DNA of 64,000 nt from Plantactinospora sp039889035 (lineage in GTDB: Bacteria; Actinomycetota; Actinomycetes; Mycobacteriales; Micromonosporaceae): positions 62,001 to 126,000 of the forward strand of contig JBDQQY010000018.1 in assembly GCA_039889035.1 (NCBI GenBank). Reading direction: 5' to 3'. A program made the translations under genes and the position numbers. Of the stretch, positions 8,301 to 15,403 are shown one piece after another. Position 1 is the first letter of the stretch. Every line of letters begins with the position of its first letter. The notes beneath the pieces are model-generated. The model was not told the origin of the DNA, ran no database searches, and saw nothing but the letters and a program-made list of their open reading frames with translations.

Positions 8301-8923
8301 TGCTGGCCACCACCCCGGTGCCCAGCACCGGCGGCTGGGACAACTACCAGTCCACGCCACCGGTGAACGTCACCGCTCTCGCCGGAACCCACACGCTCCA
8401 CCTGGTGTTCAAGGGCAGCGCGAACAACTGGTTCGACCTCGACTCGCACACCTTCGGCGGCACCGGCGTCGGCGTTCCCAGCACCGACGGCATAGCGGGC
8501 CGGACCTGGACACTGACCGCGCAGCACAGCGGCAAGCTGATGGACGTCAGCGGCGTCTCCACCGCCGACGGCGCCCAGATCCACCAGTGGACGGCCACCG
8601 GCGGCAACAATCAGAGGTGGCAGGCCGTCGACGCCGGTGGTGGTGCGGTCTACCTGAAGGCGGTGCACAGCGGCAAGTGCGTCGAGGTGACCGGCGGCTC
8701 CACCACTGCGGGCGCCTTCCTCCAGCAGGCCACCTGCAACAACGGCAACCAGCAGAAGTTCACCGCCACGCCGACCGGAACCTCCGGGGTGTACACGGTG
8801 CAGAGTGTGCCCAGCGGGCACTGCGTGGATGTCAACGGCGCCGCCACCAGCGACGGAGCCCGGCTGTTGCAGTGGAACTGCCTCGGCAGCACCAACCAGC
8901 AGTGGCGGTTCACCGCGGCGTGA
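5378..8923 (+). CDS. Secreted multidomain protein: ThuA + glucose/sorbosone dehydrogenase + PKD + CBM6-like + ricin lectin
   Basis: 1181 residues from the ATG at 5378, which has AGGAG seven bases upstream and opens with a signal peptide ending PPASA-AP near residue 26. The frame is open further upstream, but that part looks non-coding. Domains in order: ThuA-like (about 28-260, RALLFSKTTGYRHDSI, VAVHNATDMG), a six-bladed glucose/sorbosone-dehydrogenase propeller (about 262-705, IEFGPDGNLYIGTGDD), PKD (about 708-790, YQWTFGDGTTS), an Ig-like region, a CBM6-type module (about 900-1030, ending WFDLDSHTFGG) and a CBM13 ricin trefoil with QxW motifs (about 1040-1181). ThuA proteins act in sugar/keto-sugar metabolism; such fusions are known in actinobacteria and Bacteroidetes, but the substrate is undefined. 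Monocistronic and followed by a strong hairpin. Confidence 0.88.
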   Translation: MRRNTLIIGVLAGLLLSLALIPPASAAPAFRALLFSKTTGYRHDSIPAGISMFQQQAAANNFELVHSEDSNVFTPANLATFDVLIMFQTSGMVWTSAAQRQAVEGFLAGGKGIVAVHNATDMGIEGEYPWWDQTVNAGAHMPEHSPGVLPGTAIVADKKHPSTAGLPDRWNRSEEWYNFDKNPRGDVHVLVTADERTYNPGSRAMGPDHPISWCRNVSGGRVWATAMGHAAESYSETNFRNHVLGGVRWAAGNEPGDCGGTVWGNFEKRALDDNTVDPMALAVAPDGRVLYVQRGGQLKIFKPSTSTTVTAGTLSVYTGGEDGLTGMALDPNFASNGHVYLYHSPAGSTTDVNRVSRYTLTGDTLNLSSEVRIIDIPAYRDRTFPEPGHTGGYIEFGPDGNLYIGTGDDTPPNLDPNWQGYAPLDWRSGKANLDAARTAGNTNDLRGKLLRIRPSASGGYTVPAGNLYPQGTAQTRPEIYAMGFRNPFRFSIDPTNGWVYLADYGPDRNPPTTNRGPEGLVELNVIKSPGNYGWPFCHGDNQPYAPYNPDTGTVGAKFNCAAPVNNSPNNTGLTTLRPVVAPQIWYGYGTSPTFPELGSGGSAPMGGPVYRYDPANPSATKFPPYYDGVHFFYEWSRNYIKEVHFDSATTVTRTNPFLPAGNFNKPMDLEFGRDGSLYLLEWGTNFGGGNNDSGLYRIDYIQGGRSPIAKATGTPTSGNAPLTVQFSSTGTADPDPGDTLRYQWTFGDGTTSTAASPSHVYTTNGNYTAQLKVTDSTGKTGFANVQITVGNTAPVVTITTPSNGGMLTFGDKVSYTVNVSDPGGAPIDCTKVFVKPALGHDDHHHETTDYPGCSGTISTDLLGGHPDGANLYYVLNAHYTDNGGADGAAPLTGYGQAILQSKHKQAEYYSSQSGTRIVDQAGAESGKRVGDISNSDWIAFTPMSLSGITNVSYRLSSPSGGGTIELRADSPTGTLLATTPVPSTGGWDNYQSTPPVNVTALAGTHTLHLVFKGSANNWFDLDSHTFGGTGVGVPSTDGIAGRTWTLTAQHSGKLMDVSGVSTADGAQIHQWTATGGNNQRWQAVDAGGGAVYLKAVHSGKCVEVTGGSTTAGAFLQQATCNNGNQQKFTATPTGTSGVYTVQSVPSGHCVDVNGAATSDGARLLQWNCLGSTNQQWRFTAA

Positions 8924-8953
8924 CGGGACCGCGGCCGCCGCGTGGTCAGTGAC

Positions 8954-9004
8954 GTCCCGGTCGGAACCGGCCTCCAGCAGAACGGAACCGGTTCCGACCG
9001 GGAC
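8954..9004. terminator. Bidirectional terminator between convergent genes
   Basis: A perfect 17-bp inverted repeat (arms 8954-8970 and 8988-9004, left arm GTCCCGGTCGGAACCGG) with a 17-base loop lies between the converging ends of the ThuA gene and the aldo-keto reductase gene. No U-tract follows, as is common for actinobacterial terminators. Confidence 0.7.
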
Positions 9005-9035
9005 ATCGGCGTCGACCAGGGCGAGCCGGCCCGCC

Positions 9036-10019
9036 CTACCCGGGCGGCGGCGCTAGCAGCCCGGCCGCCGCCAGGGTGTCCCAGACTTCGTCCGGCACGG
9101 TGGCCGCCGACCGCCGCACGGCCTCGGTCAGTTGAGATCCGTTCCGCACACCGACCACGGTCGAGACCACGGCCGGGTGCCGGCGGACGAAGGCGAGCGC
9201 CGCCTGCGGCAGGGTGATGCCGTACGTCTCGCAGACCTCGGCGATCCGCCGCGCCCGCTCGACCAGCTCCGGCGGGGCCTGTCGGTAGTCATAGCGCGCG
9301 TCGACCGGTGGCCGGTCCCGGGAGAGCAGCCCTGAGTTGTAGACGCCCGCGATCACCACGCCGACCCCACCGTTCGCGGCGGCGGGCAGTAGATCATCGG
9401 CCGCGCCCTGCTCCAGCAGTGTGTACCGCCCCGCGCACATCACCACGTCGACGTCGGTCTCCCGTACGAACCGAGCCAGCATCGCCGACTGGTTCATGCC
9501 CGCCCCGATGGCGCGTACGACGCCCTGATCGCGCAGCTCGACCAGGGCGGGTACCGCCTCGGCCGCGGCCTGCTCCCAGTGCTCGTCAGGATCGTGGAGG
9601 TAGACGACGTCGATCCGGTCCAGGCCGGTACGGTCGAGGCTCGCCTCGATTGAGCGGCGGACACCGTCACGGCTGAAGTCCCACACCCGTCGGTGGGTCG
9701 CGGTGACGTCGAACCCCTCGGGGTCGCGCCGGTGCGCGTCCTCCGGCGTGGGTACGAGCAGGCGCCCCACCTTCGTCGACACCACGTACTCGTCGCGCGG
9801 TCTGTGCCGCAGCGCGGCACCGAGCCGTCGCTCGGAGAGCCCGAGTCCGTAGTGCGGCGCGGTGTCGTAGTACCGCACTCCCGCGTCCCACGCGGTGTCG
9901 ACGGCGGTGGCGAACTCCTCGTCCGTGGTCGCCCGGTACAGGTTGCCGCCCTGGGAGGCGCCGAAACCCAACTCGGTCAGCCGTACGGTCGGGTCGCGCG
10001 GCAGCGCGAGCGTCCTCAT
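9036..10019 (-). CDS. Aldo-keto reductase, probable aldose 1-dehydrogenase (L-fucose dehydrogenase-like)
   Basis: 327 residues, full AKR barrel. The tetrad residues are visible: D52 and Y57 in YDTAPHYG, K83 in STKVGR and H142 in YLHDPD. The FGASQGGNLYRATTDEE start and the overall pattern match the D-threo-aldose/L-fucose dehydrogenase and pyridoxal dehydrogenase group, which oxidise the sugar at C1 to a lactone. The ATG at 10019 overlaps the TGA of the truncated amidohydrolase (ATGA). As last gene of the sugar-acid operon it would supply the lactone whose open-chain acid feeds the dehydratase encoded at 12370. The substrate is inferred from the pathway. Confidence 0.85.
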   Translation of the reverse strand: MRTLALPRDPTVRLTELGFGASQGGNLYRATTDEEFATAVDTAWDAGVRYYDTAPHYGLGLSERRLGAALRHRPRDEYVVSTKVGRLLVPTPEDAHRRDPEGFDVTATHRRVWDFSRDGVRRSIEASLDRTGLDRIDVVYLHDPDEHWEQAAAEAVPALVELRDQGVVRAIGAGMNQSAMLARFVRETDVDVVMCAGRYTLLEQGAADDLLPAAANGGVGVVIAGVYNSGLLSRDRPPVDARYDYRQAPPELVERARRIAEVCETYGITLPQAALAFVRRHPAVVSTVVGVRNGSQLTEAVRRSAATVPDEVWDTLAAAGLLAPPPG

Positions 10020-10333
10020 GACACCCCCAGCCGGTCGATGCGGTCGGCGAGGTGGTCCGCGGTCAGGTCCACCCCGCCGACGACCCCCCGGATGAGCGTG
10101 CTGTCCGCCGCGAGATCCAGCAGGTCCGCCGTCTCCGCGTCCGACGCGATGGACCGCACCACGACGGTTCCGGTTACCCCGGCGCTCTCGGCCAGCGGGG
10201 CGACGTCGACAGAATCGAGGCCGGCGTCGACGGCGACCGGGTCGGCCCACAGCTGCGGATGCCGGGCCCGGACCCACAGGCGGTGGTGCGCGTCGATGGT
10301 CCCGGAACGCCGCGGCACCTGACCGCCCGTCAT
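10016..10333 (-). pseudogene. Truncated amidohydrolase (sugar lactonase-like), N-terminal third only
   Basis: A 105-residue frame starting MTGGQVPRRSGTIDAHHRLW. IDAHHRLWVRA and the later DETADLLDLAADSTLIRGVVGGVDL-like stretch match the N-terminus of the COG3618 amidohydrolases that hydrolyse L-fucono-/L-rhamnonolactones, normally about 280 residues. The first metal-binding motif HxH reads HHR, and the frame stops after DRIDRLGVS, directly on the reductase start (ATGA). The ATG overlaps the SDR stop (ATGA). The remaining two thirds of the barrel are missing, so it is probably an in-operon deletion remnant and not an active lactonase. Sugar lactones open spontaneously, so the pathway could still work. 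Confidence 0.7.
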
Positions 10334-11091
10334 CGGCCCAGCCAGCCGCCGTCGACGGGCAGCACGATCCCGTTGACGTAGTCCGAGGCCGCCGACGCCA
10401 GGAACACCGTGGCGCCGCCGAGGTCGTCGGCGCGACCCCACCGGCCCGCCGGGATACGGGCGAGAATGGCCCGGTCACGGTCGGGGTCGTCGCGCAGCGC
10501 CCGGGTGTTGTCGGTGGCGATGTAACCGGGTGCGATGGCGTTGACGTTCACCCCACGGGGCGCCCACTCGTTCGCCAGCGCCTTGGTCAGCCCGGCCACG
10601 CCCGACTTCGACGCGGCGTACCCGGGAACGGTGATGCCGCCCTGGAAACTCAGCAGCGACGCGGTGAAGATGACCTTCCCCCGACCGCGCGCCACCATCG
10701 TCCGGCCGATCTCCCGGCTCAGCACGAACTGGCTGCTCAGGTTCACCTCGATGACGTGGTCCCACATCTCGTCCGGGTGATCGGCGGCCGGGGTACGGGC
10801 GATCGTGCCGCCGTTGTTCACCAGGATGTCGATCGGCCCGAGCGCGGTGAGGTCCCGGGCCAACCGGTGTACCGCCGCACGGTCGGCGAGATCGGCCCGC
10901 AGCGCGACGAACCGGCGGCCGGCTGCCCGTACCCGGCGTTCCACCTCGCTTCCGTCCGGTTCCATCTGGGCGGAGACACCGACGACGTCGGCGCCGGCCA
11001 GGGCTAGGGCCTCGGCCATGGCCAGACCGATGCCACGCCGGGCGCCGGTCACCACGGCGGTCCGGCCGGACAGGTCGAACAAGGTGGTCAC
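10330..11091 (-). CDS. Short-chain dehydrogenase/reductase (2-keto-3-deoxy-sugar-acid or similar)
   Basis: 253 residues of classical SDR: cofactor motif TGARRGIG near residue 15, NNGGTIA for NNAG, and YAASKSG with a Ser about 12 residues upstream as the catalytic triad. GTG start at 11091 overlapping the TGA of the zinc dehydrogenase gene (GTGA). It resembles gluconate 5-dehydrogenase/2-keto-3-deoxy-L-fuconate dehydrogenase types. In an L-fucose-like pathway this step oxidises 2-keto-3-deoxy-fuconate before cleavage; the exact substrate is inferred from the neighbours. Confidence 0.82.
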   Translation of the reverse strand: MTTLFDLSGRTAVVTGARRGIGLAMAEALALAGADVVGVSAQMEPDGSEVERRVRAAGRRFVALRADLADRAAVHRLARDLTALGPIDILVNNGGTIARTPAADHPDEMWDHVIEVNLSSQFVLSREIGRTMVARGRGKVIFTASLLSFQGGITVPGYAASKSGVAGLTKALANEWAPRGVNVNAIAPGYIATDNTRALRDDPDRDRAILARIPAGRWGRADDLGGATVFLASAASDYVNGIVLPVDGGWLGR

Positions 11092-12113
11092 CGGTTGGCC
11101 TCCCGCCAGTCGAGCAGCACCTTCAGCACGCCGCCGCCCTCCAGGGCCGTGAACGCGGCGTTCACGGCTTCGACGGGCTCGACCCGGGAGATGAGCCGTT
11201 CCGCCGGGATCGCGCCGGACGCGACCAACCGAATCGCCTCCGCCATGTCGGACCGTTGGTACAGGCGGGCGCCGAACAGCTCCAACTCGCGCCAGAAGAA
11301 CCGGTGCAGGCTGACCTCCCGGGGCCGGGGGTGGATCGCCACCATCACCAGCCGTCCTCGGGTGGTCAGCACGTCCACCGCCGTGGCGACGCCGGACGCG
11401 GAGCCGGAGACCTCGAAGGCGATGTCGGCGCCCGCGCCGTCGGTGCGATCGTTCACCAGCGCCACGACGTCGGTCGTCCCCGGGTCGACGGCCTCGATCC
11501 CCATCCCGCCCGCGGCGGCACGCCGGAACGGATCCGGCTCGACGAGGAGCACCCGCGCGCCGCAGCCCTTCGCGACGGTGGCGATCAGGACCCCGACGGG
11601 CCCGCCGCCGACTACGACCACCTGGTCGTCGGCGGTCACGTTTCCCCGCCGGACGTCGTGTACCGCGACCGCGACCGGTTCGACGAGCGCCGCGTGGTCG
11701 AGCGGCAGTTCCGCGGGCAGTGGCAGGACCAGGTCCGCCGGGACGTTCCAGGACGACTGCATGGCGCCCGGCGAGTCGATGCCGAGGAAGTCCATGGCGT
11801 GGCAGATGTGGGAGTTGCCGCGCCGGCAGGCGGCGCACTCCCCGCACGAGCGGGTCGGCATCACGGTGACGGCCTGGCCGACGGACCAGCCGGTGGTCTC
11901 CGCTCCGACGGCCGCGATCCGCCCGGACATCTCATGTCCGATGATCGCCGAGGCGCCGACCCGGGCATCCATGTCTCCGTGGTAGATGTGCAGGTCGGTG
12001 CCGCAGATCCCGGTGTAGGCCACCGCGATCCGCACCTGGCCGCGACCCGGCGGTTCCGGGTCACGATCCTCGATCCCGAGGTGCCGCGCCCCCCGGTAGA
12101 CCACTGTCTTCAT
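11088..12113 (-). CDS. Zinc-dependent medium-chain alcohol/polyol dehydrogenase
   Basis: 341 residues from ATG 12113 (GGAGG six bases upstream). Catalytic zinc ligands are C37 (GICGTD) and H60-E61 (GHE); structural zinc cysteines are C90, C93, C96 and C104. The Rossmann motif is GGGPVG. It belongs to the threonine/L-idonate/sorbitol dehydrogenase branch of the MDR superfamily. It sits between the dehydratase gene and the SDR gene in the sugar-acid operon, so it probably oxidises a hydroxyl of the sugar acid or an aldehyde product. The frame is open 26 codons further upstream, but the ribosome site favours 12113. Confidence 0.86.
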   Translation of the reverse strand: MKTVVYRGARHLGIEDRDPEPPGRGQVRIAVAYTGICGTDLHIYHGDMDARVGASAIIGHEMSGRIAAVGAETTGWSVGQAVTVMPTRSCGECAACRRGNSHICHAMDFLGIDSPGAMQSSWNVPADLVLPLPAELPLDHAALVEPVAVAVHDVRRGNVTADDQVVVVGGGPVGVLIATVAKGCGARVLLVEPDPFRRAAAGGMGIEAVDPGTTDVVALVNDRTDGAGADIAFEVSGSASGVATAVDVLTTRGRLVMVAIHPRPREVSLHRFFWRELELFGARLYQRSDMAEAIRLVASGAIPAERLISRVEPVEAVNAAFTALEGGGVLKVLLDWREANR

Positions 12114-12213
12114 CGATCCTCCGTCTCGGTGGTCGGTACGTCGTTCGTCCCGACCGGGCAGGACCGTCGGTGCACCGCCGTGGCGGAGCACCCACGATTG
12201 CCTGTTCTGGCGG

Positions 12214-12369
12214 TCAGCTCAGGCTGAATCCGGTGAAGCTGAACGGGCCCGTCACGCCGTCGGCGTGCGAGGTGGCGATCAGCCCGCGTCCCGGGTGGCG
12301 GCGATGCCGGGGAGGTCGTCGTCGGGTTCCCAGTCGGCGACCGCCCGGGCACCGCTCGACACGGTTGGG
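12214..12369 (-). pseudogene. Possible C-terminal remnant of an unidentified protein
   Basis: In this 256-bp gap one minus-strand frame reads GLIATSHADGVTGPFSFTG and ends at a TGA (12216-12214). A second frame just upstream reads DWEPDDDLPGIAATR. Together they look like the frameshifted end of a beta-sandwich (jelly-roll) protein. No start or ribosome site precedes it and it follows directly on the dehydratase stop. Weak: the rest of the gap holds nothing I can name. Confidence 0.3.
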
Positions 12370-13593
12370 TCAGTGGCGTGCGGTGGACGACACGTCGTTG
12401 TGGGAGTGCAGCGGCGCGCCGGGGAACCGCCGCGCGGGGGCGATCCCGTCGACCCCGGCCAGTAGTCGCCGTCCGGCCCGCTCGGGCCGGACGTGGGGGC
12501 CCTCGGACGGCTGCGCCTCCGGGCGCCGGGTGGTCGCCCGGATCTGGTCCTCGTCGACCCGGACGCCCAGCCCGGGCGAGTCACCGAGCACGAAGGCACC
12601 GTCCTCGACGTGCAGGTCGATGGAGACCCCGACCGGTGGAGCCAGGTCCTGCAACTCGCTGGTCAGGTGGTTCGGCACCGAGGTCGCGGCGTGCAGCAGC
12701 CCGACCGGGCTGTTGCCGATCGGGCTGACCGGCAGGTCGTGCGCGTGCGCCAGGGCGGACGCCCGCAGGAAGTGGGTGACTCCCCAGACGGCGGCCATCT
12801 GCACGATGTCGACCGCCCCGGCGGCAATCAGCGGACGGTACTGCTCGAGCCCGGTAAGGTTCTCCCCGGTCGCGATCGACGCGCGCACTCCCCGGCCGAC
12901 GGCGGCGAGGCCCTCGGCGTCCCAGCGCCGGACGGGTTCCTCGATCCAGATGAGGTCGAGGGTACGTTCGAGTTCGTAGACGTGCCGGACGGCCTGCTTG
13001 CGGGTCCACGCCTCGTTCACGTCGAGCATCAGACCCGGCCGCAGTCCGTGTCCGGCCTCGGTCAGCACCTCCCCGACCAGGCAGAGGCGGTCCCGGTCAC
13101 GCTCGATGTCGAGGCCTCCCTTGAGCTTGGCGGCCCGCAGGCCGTACCGGGCGTAGACCTCGTACGTCGCGACGAGTTCGTCGTCGGTCAGCCCGATGTC
13201 CAGGCCGGACGCGTAGGCGGGAACCCGCCGGTCACGTCCGCCCAGCAGCCGCCACAGTGGCTCGCCGGCCGCCTGTGCCTTGATGTCCCAGAGGGCGGTG
13301 TCCAGCGCGCCGATGGTGCCGAAGACCGGGCCCGCGTGGCCCGCCTTGAAGGTGTGCCGCAGCATGCGGTCGTAGAGGGTCGTCACGGCGCGGGGGTCTT
13401 CGCCGTCGATGGCCGCGAAGATCCGCTCGATCTCCACGTGCGGCCCGAGGCCGACCCCCGAGATTCCCTCGTCGGTCTCCACGATGACGATCGACACCGG
13501 GACCACCCCGTCGGAGAAGACGCCGTTGGCGTCGCCGACGGGCCGCCCCCACTCCTGGACCGTGCTGAGTGTCCGATATCCGGTGATCCGCAT
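12370..13593 (-). CDS. Enolase-superfamily sugar-acid dehydratase (fuconate/galactarate dehydratase-like)
   Basis: 407 residues. MR/MLE-type features: K156-x-K158 (AAKLKGG), metal ligands D191 (MLDVNEAW), E218/E219 (WIEEPV) and E244 (ATGENL), with D262 of the His-Asp dyad region. The position where most acid-sugar dehydratases have the catalytic His (P-H-x-G) reads PIGN (residues 291-294), so the general acid/base His appears absent. A C-terminal tail of about 55 residues beyond the usual end (after VDEDQIRA) looks like read-through. Neighbouring transporter and dehydrogenase genes support a dehydratase producing a 2-keto-3-deoxy acid, but the altered dyad leaves the reaction open. Confidence 0.8.
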   Translation of the reverse strand: MRITGYRTLSTVQEWGRPVGDANGVFSDGVVPVSIVIVETDEGISGVGLGPHVEIERIFAAIDGEDPRAVTTLYDRMLRHTFKAGHAGPVFGTIGALDTALWDIKAQAAGEPLWRLLGGRDRRVPAYASGLDIGLTDDELVATYEVYARYGLRAAKLKGGLDIERDRDRLCLVGEVLTEAGHGLRPGLMLDVNEAWTRKQAVRHVYELERTLDLIWIEEPVRRWDAEGLAAVGRGVRASIATGENLTGLEQYRPLIAAGAVDIVQMAAVWGVTHFLRASALAHAHDLPVSPIGNSPVGLLHAATSVPNHLTSELQDLAPPVGVSIDLHVEDGAFVLGDSPGLGVRVDEDQIRATTRRPEAQPSEGPHVRPERAGRRLLAGVDGIAPARRFPGAPLHSHNDVSSTARH

Positions 13594-13594
13594 G

Positions 13595-14422
13595 TCAGCC
13601 CTTCGTGGAACCGGCGGCGACGCCGTCGGCGATCTGGCGCTGGAGGAACAGGTAGACCACCAGGACGGGAACAGCGGCGATCAGGACCCCGGAGGCGAAG
13701 GTGGGGATGTCGTCGGAGTACTGCCCCCGCAACGAGGTGACGCCGACCATGAGGGTCCGGTGGTCGGCCGAGGGCATCATCACCAGCGCCATGAGGACGT
13801 CATTCCAGCAGAACAGGGCGTTGAGGATGCCGACCGACAGCAGTGCCGGGGTGCCCAGGGGCAGCATGATCCGGCGGTACACGCCGTACACGCTGTTGCC
13901 GTCGATCCTGGCCGCGTCGACGATCTCCGGCGGGATGGTCTTGTAGTAGCTCGTCATCAAGAAGACGGTGAAGGGCAGGAACTGGGCCACGTAGACGAGG
14001 ACCAGCCCGGGGTACGTGTCGATGAGACCGCTGTCTGCCATGATCCGGGCGAGCGGCACCATGATCACCTGGAACGGCACGAACAGTCCCGCGAGACAGC
14101 CCAGGAACAGCGCCGTCGAACCGCGGAACCGCAACTGGCTCAGGGCGAAACCGGCCATCGAGCCGAACAGCAGCAGCAGGACCACCGACGACGTCACCAC
14201 GAGCAGGGAGTTGACGAAATACCGGGCCATGCCGACGCTGGTCCACGCCGTGCCGATGTTCTCCCAGCGCAGGGCGTCGGTCAGGGAGAACCGGTCGAGG
14301 ATGTAGTCACGCCGGGTCTTCATCGCGACGTTGGCGGTGAACAGCAGGGGATAGACAGTCGCCAGCGCGAGCAGAGCCATCGGGATGGCAACCAGCCACC
14401 GGCCCAGACGGGTGCGAGACAT
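13595..14422 (-). CDS. Carbohydrate ABC transporter permease (MalG-like)
   Basis: 275 residues, six predicted membrane segments, and the conserved cytoplasmic EAA loop IVDAARIDGNSVYGVYRRIMLP. The C-terminus ends in TKG, as in many CUT1 inner permeases. It partners the MalF-type protein encoded upstream (overlap TGATG). The operon has no ATPase gene, as is usual for actinobacterial CUT1 systems that share one MsiK-type ATPase. Confidence 0.9.
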   Translation of the reverse strand: MSRTRLGRWLVAIPMALLALATVYPLLFTANVAMKTRRDYILDRFSLTDALRWENIGTAWTSVGMARYFVNSLLVVTSSVVLLLLFGSMAGFALSQLRFRGSTALFLGCLAGLFVPFQVIMVPLARIMADSGLIDTYPGLVLVYVAQFLPFTVFLMTSYYKTIPPEIVDAARIDGNSVYGVYRRIMLPLGTPALLSVGILNALFCWNDVLMALVMMPSADHRTLMVGVTSLRGQYSDDIPTFASGVLIAAVPVLVVYLFLQRQIADGVAAGSTKG

Positions 14423-15399
14423 CAGTCTTCCTTTCCCGCCCGCTGGAGCAGCTTGATCTGGAGTAGCCCGACGACGAGCATGATCACGAAGAGCACCGTC
14501 GACGCGGCCGACGCGAGGGCCGGCCGGTTCATCTGGCCCTGCTGGATCCAGATGTAGTACTCCGGCAGGTACGTCGACCCCTCCGGACCACCGCTGGTCA
14601 TGACGTAGAGCAGGCCGAACATGGACGTCAGCATCCCGATCATCGTGGTCACGAAGACGAACTGGATGGTGCGCGAGAGTCCTGGGATGATCACGTGCCG
14701 GATGACCTGGGGTAGCGCCGCCCCGTCCACCCGGGCCGCGTCCAGGAGCGCGGCGTCCAGAGTGGCGAACCCGGCGAGGAACACCACCAGGGCCATGCCG
14801 AAGGTCGCCCAGACATGCACCCCGACCACCATGAACATCGCGACGTCCGGGTCCCCGAGCCAGTCCACGGGTGCGACGCCGACCGACCCGAGAACGGCGT
14901 TGAGCGGGCCGTCGAAGGCGAGCAGGAGGTTGAAGATCGCGCCGACGATGACCGGCGAGAGCACCGCGGGGAAAAAGTAGACGCCGCGGTAGAGCCGGTG
15001 ACCGGGCACCCGGAGGTAGATGAACGTCGCGAGCAGCCCCGGGACCGCCACCGCCACCGGAAGCAGCAGCACCAGCAGTCCCACGTTGCCCAGCGCGGTC
15101 CGGAACAGCGGATCGCGGAACAGCTCCAGGTAGTTGTCGAGGCCGACCGCCACCCCGTTCCGCTCACCGTCGCCGGTGAAGGAGAAGTTGACCCCGAGAA
15201 GCAGCGGGTAGAGCCGCAACACCACGATGATCAGGACGGCCGGAGCCACCAGGACGTAGGGGGCGAAGCGCTCGGCCCGCACGCCACCGGCGCGCCGGGA
15301 ACGGGCGCCGCCACGATGGGTGGCGGAGCCGGCCGCCGCCCCGTCGGTCCGACCGGCGCGGGCCGGACGGACCGACGGCGGCACATTTCCGATCGGCAC
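14422..15399 (-). CDS. Carbohydrate ABC transporter permease (MalF-like)
   Basis: 325 residues. A basic, low-complexity N-terminal tail of about 45 residues precedes six helices; the EAA loop reads LDAARVDGAALPQVIRHVIIPGL. It lies four bases after the binding-protein stop. The two permeases and the lipoprotein form one CUT1 importer, presumably for the sugar or oligosaccharide degraded by the downstream enzymes. Confidence 0.9.
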   Translation of the reverse strand: MPIGNVPPSVRPARAGRTDGAAAGSATHRGGARSRRAGGVRAERFAPYVLVAPAVLIIVVLRLYPLLLGVNFSFTGDGERNGVAVGLDNYLELFRDPLFRTALGNVGLLVLLLPVAVAVPGLLATFIYLRVPGHRLYRGVYFFPAVLSPVIVGAIFNLLLAFDGPLNAVLGSVGVAPVDWLGDPDVAMFMVVGVHVWATFGMALVVFLAGFATLDAALLDAARVDGAALPQVIRHVIIPGLSRTIQFVFVTTMIGMLTSMFGLLYVMTSGGPEGSTYLPEYYIWIQQGQMNRPALASAASTVLFVIMLVVGLLQIKLLQRAGKED

Positions 15400-15403
15400 G
15401 AGT

